Shown in pieces: positions 54,994 through 61,338 of a stretch of 64,000 nucleotides of DNA. The translations under genes and the position numbers were made by a program. Each line of letters starts with the position of its first letter. Positions within the stretch are counted from its first letter, which is position 1. This DNA comes from Kitasatospora cheerisanensis KCTC 2395 (lineage in GTDB: Bacteria; Actinomycetota; Actinomycetes; Streptomycetales; Streptomycetaceae). The stretch covers positions 840,315 to 904,314 of the forward strand of contig NZ_KK853997.1 in assembly GCF_000696185.1 (NCBI RefSeq), given 5' to 3'. The notes beneath the pieces were generated by a model, which made no database searches, was not told the DNA's origin, and saw only the letters and a program-made list of their open reading frames with translations.

Positions 54994-55416
54994 TCAGGCG
55001 GGGCGGACCTGGAAGCGGGCCAGCGCCCAGAGCACGAGCAGGTCGACGGTCATCACGGTGATCGACCACAGCGGGTAGTAGGGGATGAACATGAACTGGG
55101 TGATCAGGCTGATCGCGGCGCCCGTCAGGCCGGCCCAGCGGCCCCAGGACCGGGCGGCCAGCACGCCGATGCCGGCGACGGACAGCCAGACGCCGATCAC
55201 CAGGTGGATCCAGCCCCAGGAGGTCAGGTTGAACTGGTAGGCGTAGTGGCCGGACGGGGAGAACAGGCTGTCCTGCGCGATGCCGGCCGCGCCCAGCAGG
55301 ATGCTCAGGGTTCCGCTGACCGACAGCCCGATCCCGGCGAACATCGAGGCGCCGGGCAGGGCCGCGCCGCCGGTGTCGCCCGTCGGCCCGCGTCGTTCGT
55401 GGGAGCCCTGCGCCAT
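54994..55416 (-). CDS. DUF7144-type four-helix membrane protein
   Basis: 140 residues; ATG 55416 with AAGGG upstream. Four helices: MFAGIGLSVSGTLSILLGAAGIAQDSLF, WGWIHLVIGVWLSVAGIGVLA, LTGAAISLITQFMFIPYYPLWSI, and MTVDLLVLWALARF. The W-x-H-LxxG and P-Y-P-W-SI elements are typical of DUF7144. Role unknown. Confidence 0.85.
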   Translation of the reverse strand: MAQGSHERRGPTGDTGGAALPGASMFAGIGLSVSGTLSILLGAAGIAQDSLFSPSGHYAYQFNLTSWGWIHLVIGVWLSVAGIGVLAARSWGRWAGLTGAAISLITQFMFIPYYPLWSITVMTVDLLVLWALARFQVRPA

Positions 55417-55557
55417 GACCGCCGCCCTTCTGTCCGGCGCGACGCACCCGCGCGTCGCGCCCCACGGCAGTCTCACCCGGGGCCGCGGAGTCGCGCGGCC
55501 GCGACACGCAGTCCGTTCCGGTGGTCGCCGCTTCGGCCCACCGCGGGTGACGGTGCG

Positions 55558-56148
55558 TCAGCGGTCGTCGGCCACCAGGGAGTGCAGGTGCTGGTCGTGC
55601 CAGCCGTCGGCGTGCAGCAGGGCGCTGCGCATGGTGCCCTCCAGGGTGTATCCGGCCTTGGCGGCGACCCGGCAGGAGGCGGGGTTGGCCACCGAGTGGC
55701 ACAGCGTGAGCCGGTGCAGGCCGAGTTCGTCCAGCGCCCAGCGGCTCGCGGCGCGAGTGGCCTCGACGGCGGCGCCCCTGCCGCGGGCGGCGGGCAGCAG
55801 CCAGTAGACGATCTCGGCGGCGCCCTCCGTCAGGTCGAGGTGGCCCCAGCCGATCAGGCCCTGCGCCTCACCGCCGCCGGCCGGCGCGATGGCCCAGATC
55901 GCGGCCGTCTCGGCCTGCCAGCGCTCGTGCATCCGCCGGATCCGGCCCTCCGCGTCCGCCGGGGAGGCGACGGCGAAGCGGTTCCACTGCCGGATGCCCG
56001 GGTCCTGCCCGGCGGCGGCGAGCGCGCCGGCGTCCTCGGGCCGCCAGGGGCGCAGCTCCAGCCCCGACGGTAGGGCGAGCACGGGCTGTTCGAGGGCGGC
56101 CATCCGGCCGGCGGGGACGACGACGGGTATCGGGTCGTTGTTGATCAC
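55558..56148 (-). CDS. GNAT-family N-acetyltransferase (RimJ/RimL-like)
   Basis: 196 residues from GTG 56148; CACCAT is 6 bases upstream (leaderless). LELRPWRPEDAGALAAAGQDPGIRQWNRF, EIVYWLLPAARGRGAAVEATRAASRWALDELGLHRLTLCHSVANPASCRVAAKAGYTLEGTMRSALLHADGWHD: the RimJ/RimL pattern with acetyl-CoA site R-G-RG-A. It acetylates an amino group of an unknown acceptor. Confidence 0.92.
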   Translation of the reverse strand: MINNDPIPVVVPAGRMAALEQPVLALPSGLELRPWRPEDAGALAAAGQDPGIRQWNRFAVASPADAEGRIRRMHERWQAETAAIWAIAPAGGGEAQGLIGWGHLDLTEGAAEIVYWLLPAARGRGAAVEATRAASRWALDELGLHRLTLCHSVANPASCRVAAKAGYTLEGTMRSALLHADGWHDQHLHSLVADDR

Positions 56149-56269
56149 TGCCGCATGGTGGCACAGCCGCCGGGGGCGCTCACCCGCTTTTCCCGCCCGG
56201 GGAGCCGGCCCCTGCCCCGCGGTGCCCGGGGACGGCGGCGCGGCCCCGGGGCGGGCGGGTGACGGGCGG

Positions 56270-56626
56270 TCAGGCCTTCTTGACCACGCTGGACTTGAGC
56301 TGCATGGCGCCGAAGCCCTCGATCCGGCAGTCGATGTCGTGGCCGTCCACGCCGTCGATCAGGCGGATGTTGCGGACCTTGGTGCCGGCCTTGATGCCCG
56401 ACGGGCTGCCCTTGACCTTGAGCGCCTTGACGACGGTGACGGTGTCGCCGTCCGCCAGCACGTTGCCCACCGCGTCCTTGACGACCCGTTCGCCCGCCTG
56501 CTCACCGGCCTGGCCCGCCTCGGCGGGCACCCACTCGTGGCCGCACTCGGGGCAGACCATCAGCGCGTCCATCTCGTACGTGAACTCGCTGGAACATTTG
56601 GGGCAAGCCGGAAGATTCTCACTCAT
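56270..56626 (-). CDS. phnA: PhnA/YjdM-family zinc-ribbon protein
   Basis: 118 residues; ATG 56626 is 6 bases after TAGGCT (leaderless). Zinc ribbon [11 protein letters not shown] / CPECGHEW, then [41 protein letters not shown] and [15 protein letters not shown], matching PhnA/YjdM along its length. Despite the name it is not the phosphonoacetate hydrolase; function is unclear. Confidence 0.92.
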   Translation of the reverse strand: MSENLPACPKCSSEFTYEMDALMVCPECGHEWVPAEAGQAGEQAGERVVKDAVGNVLADGDTVTVVKALKVKGSPSGIKAGTKVRNIRLIDGVDGHDIDCRIEGFGAMQLKSSVVKKA

Positions 56627-56681
56627 TTCGCCAGCCTATCGGACGCGGCAGCGGCGGAACTCCGGGGCCGGCCGGGGCCGT

Positions 56682-57032
56682 TCAGGCAGGTCCGTCGCCG
56701 GCGGCCAGGGCCGTCGCCAGGTCCGGGACGACGCGCACCAGGTGCAGCGCCTCACAGGTGTGCAGCAGGTCGGCCACCTCGGCGGTGGGGCCGCAGAGCA
56801 GCAGCGGCCCGCGGCCGGCCGGGAGGCGTCCGGCGGCGTGGGCGATCGCGGCCTCGCCATCCCGGGAGCACCCGGCCAGCGCGGACATGTCGATCACCAC
56901 CGGGCCGGTGCAGCGTGCCAGCGCCCAGTCGAAGGCGCCCTGGAAGCGCTGGGCCGACCGCTCGCCGAGGAATCCGGACAGGCGCAGCACGCCGGCCTCG
57001 CCGTGCCGTTCGAAGTCCCACTGCATGCTCAC
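56682..57032 (-). CDS. STAS-domain protein (anti-sigma antagonist type)
   Basis: 116 residues from GTG 57032 after AAGGG; ATG 57026 is possible. WDFERHGEAGVLRLSGFLGERSAQRFQGAFDWALARCTGPVVIDMSALAGCSRDGEAAIAHAAGRL: STAS fold with the DMSAL-x-GCS segment where the phosphorylatable Ser usually sits. Such proteins regulate anti-sigma kinases; a damaged ATP-binding gene at 60583 belongs to the matching kinase family. Divergent from the ArsR genes. Confidence 0.85.
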   Translation of the reverse strand: MSMQWDFERHGEAGVLRLSGFLGERSAQRFQGAFDWALARCTGPVVIDMSALAGCSRDGEAAIAHAAGRLPAGRGPLLLCGPTAEVADLLHTCEALHLVRVVPDLATALAAGDGPA

Positions 57033-57249
57033 CGCCGCCCTTCGGGACCGCGCCGCAGGGCGGCGGTGAGTGCGGGGGCGCCGCGCCGTTCTCGCTCGGC
57101 GCGGCGGAGGCGGGGCTGCCCGGACCCGGCGCGGCGGCACCGCGGCCCTGCGACCAGGGCGCACGATCCCCCTGGCAGCCGGTCCGATGTCCGCGTCGCT
57201 GCCGCGCGGCAGTCCGGTGAGATACGCATCCCTGCCTCCTGTCCCTCGC

Positions 57250-57269
57250 AGTTGCGAATATTAGCAACT
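57250..57269. promoter_or_regulatory. ArsR-type operator, copy A
   Basis: AGTTGCGAATATTAGCAACT: arms GTTGCGAAT / ATTAGCAAC with one mismatch. The 20-bp dyad is repeated at 57435 and resembles SmtB/ArsR sites (TTGC-AAT-TT-GCAA). Within a 740-base gap between the STAS and ArsR genes that otherwise shows no coding frame I can support. Confidence 0.65.
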
Positions 57270-57434
57270 TCGCAGGTTGTCGTGCGACGTGCGTCTCACT
57301 CTGCGATCCGGACCCGGCGGCCGTCGGAGCCGGACCGGCACGCGGGTGGGAACAGGCGACCGCCCCGGCGTCGGTTCCGGGGCGGCCGCCCTGCTGGGCC
57401 GGCTTCCGGCGGGCCGCAACATGTCGACCTTAGC

Positions 57435-57454
57435 AGTTGCTAATGTTGGCAACT
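57435..57454. promoter_or_regulatory. ArsR-type operator, copy B
   Basis: AGTTGCTAATGTTGGCAACT shares 17 of 20 bases with copy A, 185 bases away. A TTGCTAA half-site recurs at 57717-57723 near the first ArsR gene. Confidence 0.65.
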
Positions 57455-57772
57455 ACGTGACGGTCCGGAGCCGGGACGCATGTCCCACCGGCCCGCTCGC
57501 GGCGCCGCCCGTCCGTACGCGGTCCGCGGTGCGCCTGCGCACCCGGGCCGTCGGGCCGCGCCGTCGGCGGGCGGGGTGCGCCCGCCCCGGATCCTCCCCG
57601 CTGTGGTCGCGGGGTCGTCGCGTGCCCGCCGCCGCCCCGTACCACCCGGGCGCGGGCGGCGGCGGGCGCCTGCGCGCAGCGGGCGGATCGCGCCCGCCCG
57701 CGCCGGCCGGGCGCGATTGCTAAGGTCGTGGCGAGGCAGGGCCCGGAGATGCGACGAGATGGGGTGAGAGGC

Positions 57773-58150
57773 ATGGGCGTCGACACCCCGCGTCCGTCTT
57801 CCGTGGTCAGCGCGCCGCTGTACCAGGTGAAGGCCGAGTTCTTCAAGACGCTCGGCCACCCGGTCCGCATCCGGGTCCTGGAGCTCCTGAGCGAACGCGA
57901 GTACGCGGTCGCCGAGCTGCTGCCGGAGATCGGCGTCGAGGCCGCGCACCTGTCCCAGCAGCTCGCGGTGCTGCGCCGCGCCAACCTGGTGGTCTCCCGC
58001 CGGGAGGGCAGCACGGTGCACTACAGCCTGACCAGCCCGCAGGTGGCGGAGCTCCTCACGGTGGCCCGCGAGATCCTCGGCGGCGTGATCACCGGCCAGG
58101 CGGAACTGCTGGACAGCCTGCGCACCCCCGCCGGCCCGGCCCGGGCCTGA
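57773..58150 (+). CDS. ArsR-family transcriptional regulator 1
   Basis: 125 residues; ATG 57773 with GAGAGG upstream (GTG 57728 is an alternative). Winged helix LYQVKAEFFKTLGHPVRIRVLELLSEREYAVAELLPEIGVEAAHLSQQLAVLRRANLVVSRREGSTVHYSLT. There is no cysteine at all, so the classical Cys metal site is absent. Closely related to the gene at 58534. Probably controls the SulP operon and itself through the palindromes. Confidence 0.9.
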   Translation: MGVDTPRPSSVVSAPLYQVKAEFFKTLGHPVRIRVLELLSEREYAVAELLPEIGVEAAHLSQQLAVLRRANLVVSRREGSTVHYSLTSPQVAELLTVAREILGGVITGQAELLDSLRTPAGPARA

Positions 58151-58241
58151 CGCACCCGACCCCTGCTTCCACCCGCCCCCTGCTTCCACCTGCCCCACGC
58201 CGCCCTGCGGCCTGCCGACTTCACGACATGCAGAAACATCG

Positions 58242-58261
58242 AGTTGCGAAATTCTTCAAGT
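58242..58261. promoter_or_regulatory. Degenerate ArsR-type operator, copy C
   Basis: AGTTGCGAAATTCTTCAAGT keeps the left arm of copy A exactly and matches 13 of 20 bases overall. It lies upstream of the 66-residue protein / ArsR 2 / SulP operon. Confidence 0.45.
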
Positions 58262-58333
58262 CCATACATGATTTCTGCTGGTGGATCGGCAGCCGCCAGG
58301 TCCCTCGCACCGCGACCGCCCCGGGGGCCGACT

Positions 58334-58534
58334 GTGACCGACATCTTCGACCAGGAACTGCGCGAGCAGCTCGTCCGGGCGCGCCGCGCCGAGCAGCAGG
58401 CCGCCGCCGCCGGGGACGAGGACGGCGTCCAGGCCTTCGCGGGCCGGGTCGCCGAACTGCTGCGGATCGCCGACCGGCACGGCATCGACCTCGCCCCGGA
58501 CGCCGCCGACGAACTCCCCGACCAGGACCGGTGA
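58334..58534 (+). CDS. Small acidic helical protein, first gene of ArsR-SulP operon
   Basis: 66 residues from GTG 58334 after GGGGG. TDIFDQELREQLVRARRAEQQAAAAGDEDGVQAFAGRVAELLRIADRHGIDL is a single long amphipathic helix pair. Its stop shares a base with the next start (TGATG). Unknown function; resembles small actinobacterial helical proteins. Confidence 0.65.
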   Translation: MTDIFDQELREQLVRARRAEQQAAAAGDEDGVQAFAGRVAELLRIADRHGIDLAPDAADELPDQDR

Positions 58535-58881
58535 TGGCCGTCCCGCTCTACCAGGCCAAGGCGGACTTCTTCCGCACCCTCGGCCACCCGGTCCGCATCC
58601 GGGTCCTCGAACTGCTCCGGGCCGGCCCGCTGCCGGTCCGCGAACTGCTCGCCCTGCTCGACATCGAAGCGTCCAGCCTGTCCCAGCAACTCGCCGTCCT
58701 GCGCCGCACCGGCCTGGTGAGCGCCACCCGCGAGGGAAGCACCGTGGTCTACACGCTCTCCACCCCGGATGTCGCGGAACTGCTGGCCTCCGCCCGGCAG
58801 ATCATCCACCTGGTGATCAGCGGGCAGGAACGGCTGCTGGACGAGCTCCGCCCCGCCGTCACCGAAGGAAACCGGTCGTGA
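58534..58881 (+). CDS. ArsR-family transcriptional regulator 2
   Basis: 115 residues; ATG 58534 coupled to the preceding stop. LYQAKADFFRTLGHPVRIRVLELLRAGPLPVRELLALLDIEASSLSQQLAVLRRTGLVSATREGSTVVYTLS; over half of the residues match ArsR 1. No cysteine. It overlaps the SulP start by 4 bases (GTGA). Controls SulP expression, by position. Confidence 0.92.
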   Translation: MAVPLYQAKADFFRTLGHPVRIRVLELLRAGPLPVRELLALLDIEASSLSQQLAVLRRTGLVSATREGSTVVYTLSTPDVAELLASARQIIHLVISGQERLLDELRPAVTEGNRS

Positions 58882-60569
58882 ACCCCGTCCTGGACCGACT
58901 CGCAGCCGTCCTGCCGAACCGGCAGACCCTGGCCACCATGGGACGCTCCCCCAGGAAGGACCTGATCGCCGGCCTCACCGTCGCGATCGTCGCCCTGCCG
59001 CTGGCCCTCGGCTTCGGGATCTCCTCCGGCGCCGGCGCGGAGGCCGGGCTGGCCACCGCGGTGGTCGCCGGCGCGCTCGCCGCGGTGTTCGGCGGCTCGA
59101 ACCTCCAGGTCTCCGGGCCGACCGGCGCGATGACCGTCGTCCTGGTGCCGATCGTCGACCAGTACGGCACCGGCGGGGTGCTGACGGTCGGCCTGCTGGC
59201 CGGGGTGGTCCTGGTCGGCCTCGCGCTGGCCCGGGCCGGCCGGTTCATGGCGTACGTACCGGTGCCGGTGGTGGAGGGGTTCACCGTCGGCATCGCCGCG
59301 GTGATCGGCCTCCAGCAGGTGCCGGGCGCGCTCGGCGTGGCCAAGCCCGAGGGCGACAACCCGGCCGTGGTCGCCGTGAAGGCCCTCGGCGAGTTCGCCT
59401 CCGAGCCGCATTGGGCGGCGGTCGGCGTCGCGCTCGGGGTGGCCGCCGTGATGCTGATCGGCGTGCGGCTGCGGCCCGCCGTCCCGTTCTCGCTGATCGC
59501 CGTCGCCGCCGTGACCCTGCTGGCCAAGGCCGTCGACCTGCCGGTGGCGACCATCGGGCACCTGCCCTCCGGCCTCCCCGCGCCCTCGCTCGGCTTCCTC
59601 GACGCCTCCGCCGTGCCGCACCTGCTGCCCTCGGCGCTCGCCGTGGCCGCGCTCGCCGCGCTGGAGTCGCTGATGTCCGCGACCGCCGCCGACGCGATGA
59701 GCGTCTCGGAGCGGCACGACAGCGACCGGGAACTGTTCGGCCAGGGCCTGGCCAACCTCGCCGCCCCGCTGTTCGGCGGCGTCGCCGCGACCGGCGCGAT
59801 CGCCCGCACCGCGGTCAACGTCCGCTCCGGCGCGGCCTCCCGCCTCGCCGCGCTGATACACGCCGGCATCCTCGCCGTGATCGTCTTCGCCGCCGCCCCG
59901 CTGGTCGCCGGCATCCCGCTCGCCGCGCTCGCCGGCGTGCTGATCGCCACCGCCGTGCGGATGGTCGAGGTCGGCTCGCTGCGGGCGCTCGCCCGCACCG
60001 GCCGCGGCGAGGCCGCGGTCCTCCTCCTCACCGCGGGCGCCACCCTGGCCTTCGACCTGGTCACCGCCGTGGTCGTCGGCCTGCTCGTCTCCGGGGTGCT
60101 CGCCCTCGCCACGGTCGCCCGCGCCGCCCGCGTCGAGCAGGTCCCGCTGCACGACGAACTGCCGCCGGCCGACCACCACACCGAGGAACAGGCGCTGCTC
60201 GCCGAGCACATCGTCGCCTACCGCATCGACGGCCCCCTGCTGTTCGCCGCCGCCCACCGCTTCCTGCTGGAACTCACCGAGTCCGCCCAGGTGAAGGTCG
60301 CGATCCTGCGGATGTCCCGGGTCAGCGCGATCGACGCCAGCGGCGCGGTCGTCCTCGGCGACGCGATCGACCGGCTCGAACGCCGCGGAACCCTGGTCCT
60401 GGTCTCCGGCCTGCGCTCCGAGCACCACCGCCCGCTGGACGCGCTCGGCATCCTCGACCGCCTCCGCCAGGAGGGCCGGGTGTTCGCCACCACGCCCGCC
60501 GCCATCGACTACGCCCGCCACCACCTCGACCGCCCCGCCACCATGACCCCGGCTGCCGTGCAGACATGA
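58878..60569 (+). CDS. SulP-family anion transporter with STAS domain
   Basis: 563 residues from GTG 58878. Helices with SulP signatures: RKDLIAGLTVAIVALPLALGFGISSG, GSNLQVSGPTGAMTVVLVPIV, YVPVPVVEGFTVGIAAVIGLQQVPGALG, ESLMSATAADAMS, RHDSDRELFGQGLANLAAPLFGGVAATGAIARTAVNVRSGA. C-terminal STAS domain (about 440-550: VAYRIDGPLLFAAAHRFL, VAILRMSRVSAIDASGAVVLGD). It moves sulfate, bicarbonate or another anion across the membrane; substrate not determinable here. Translationally coupled to ArsR 2. Confidence 0.93.
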   Translation: MNPVLDRLAAVLPNRQTLATMGRSPRKDLIAGLTVAIVALPLALGFGISSGAGAEAGLATAVVAGALAAVFGGSNLQVSGPTGAMTVVLVPIVDQYGTGGVLTVGLLAGVVLVGLALARAGRFMAYVPVPVVEGFTVGIAAVIGLQQVPGALGVAKPEGDNPAVVAVKALGEFASEPHWAAVGVALGVAAVMLIGVRLRPAVPFSLIAVAAVTLLAKAVDLPVATIGHLPSGLPAPSLGFLDASAVPHLLPSALAVAALAALESLMSATAADAMSVSERHDSDRELFGQGLANLAAPLFGGVAATGAIARTAVNVRSGAASRLAALIHAGILAVIVFAAAPLVAGIPLAALAGVLIATAVRMVEVGSLRALARTGRGEAAVLLLTAGATLAFDLVTAVVVGLLVSGVLALATVARAARVEQVPLHDELPPADHHTEEQALLAEHIVAYRIDGPLLFAAAHRFLLELTESAQVKVAILRMSRVSAIDASGAVVLGDAIDRLERRGTLVLVSGLRSEHHRPLDALGILDRLRQEGRVFATTPAAIDYARHHLDRPATMTPAAVQT

Positions 60570-60582
60570 CCGGCGCCCCCGG

Positions 60583-61035
60583 ATGACCGGCCACCGGCGC
60601 CACCGCCGCCACCCGCACTCCCCGCCTGTGCCCGGTGGGTCCGGTGGGTCCGATGGGTCCGATGGGTCCGGGCGGCGCCGGCGCCTCGCCGCCACCGTCC
60701 TCACCGCCTGGGGCGTGCACCCCCGCACCACCGCGCACGACGCCACGGTTCTCGCCGTCACCGAGCCGACCGCCGGCACCGTCCGCCACGCCGCGACGCA
60801 CTCCGGCCGCTTCGCCCCGTCCCCTCCGTGGACGCCGCGCACCTGGACGTCGGCGTCCACGGCAGCCACCGCGGCCTGCTCGGCCTCCCCTCCCCCGGCG
60901 GGACCGGCGGCCCGACCGTCCTCGCCGACCTGGCCCGCAGCCTCGGCGGCGAACCGGCCGTCCACCCCGTCACCGGCACTGCCCGCACCGCCCCCACCGC
61001 CCGCCTCGCCCCACTGCCCCCGAGAGGGAGTCCCC
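60583..61035 (+). pseudogene. Damaged ATP-binding (HATPase, anti-sigma-type) gene
   Basis: The first frame reads RRRRLAATVLTAWGVHPRT and VLAVTEPTAGTVRHAATHSGRFAPS, where intact relatives have VSELTTNAVRHA. A -1 shift at the C4 run 60821-60824 continues VDAAHLDVGVHGSHRGLLGLP and LADLARSLGGEPAVHPVTG. This is the small GHKL anti-sigma kinase-like family. The E and N of the N-box (ELTTNA) are replaced by PTAGT, so ATP binding is probably lost even if the frame is healed. A 9-bp repeat (60634-60669, four copies of G(G/A)TGGGTCC) coding GGSGGSDGSDGS interrupts its N-terminus. No good start site or clear stop; the end is approximate. Confidence 0.5.
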
Positions 61036-61167
61036 GTGAGCAACGCCGTCCGCGACGAGAAGACCAAGCGCAAGGCCATGCTGATCCGCGCCCTGATCTA
61101 CATCGCCGGCACCCACCTGTTCGCGGGCTTCGTCCTCCTCCTGTTCGCCCTCGGCGGCCGCCACTGA
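61036..61167 (+). CDS. DUF6126 small membrane protein
   Basis: 43 residues from GTG 61036 after AGAGGGAG. Basic N-terminus (RDEKTKRKAMLIRAL), one membrane helix YIAGTHLFAGFVLLLFALGG. The THxFAGFxxLLF element is the DUF6126 signature. Function unknown. Confidence 0.8.
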   Translation: MSNAVRDEKTKRKAMLIRALIYIAGTHLFAGFVLLLFALGGRH

Positions 61168-61221
61168 CGCCTCCCGGCGGAGGACCGCCGCCGGGAGTGG
61201 AAAGCTGCACGCCGGAGGGGT

Positions 61222-61305
61222 GGAAAGCGCTTGCCAAATGCTGCGGCGAACCGTTGACGGCCTGACCGGAAAGCGCTTACCGTCAGGGCCCGGAAAGCGC
61301 TTTCC
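61222..61305 (+). promoter_or_regulatory. Promoter with three LacI-type operators upstream of polysaccharide lyase
   Basis: GGAAAGCGCTTGCC (61222-61235), GGAAAGCGCTTACC (61268-61281) and the perfect palindrome GGAAAGCGCTTTCC (61292-61305). TTGACG (61254-61259), an 18-base spacer and TACCGT (61278-61283) form a promoter whose spacer and -10 are covered by the second operator. The CG-centred dyad with A/T-rich arms is typical of LacI-family repressors of sugar use. The repressor gene is not in the window. Confidence 0.8.
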
Positions 61306-61338
61306 TCCGCCCTCCCCCACTCCCCTCACGGAGGCGTC

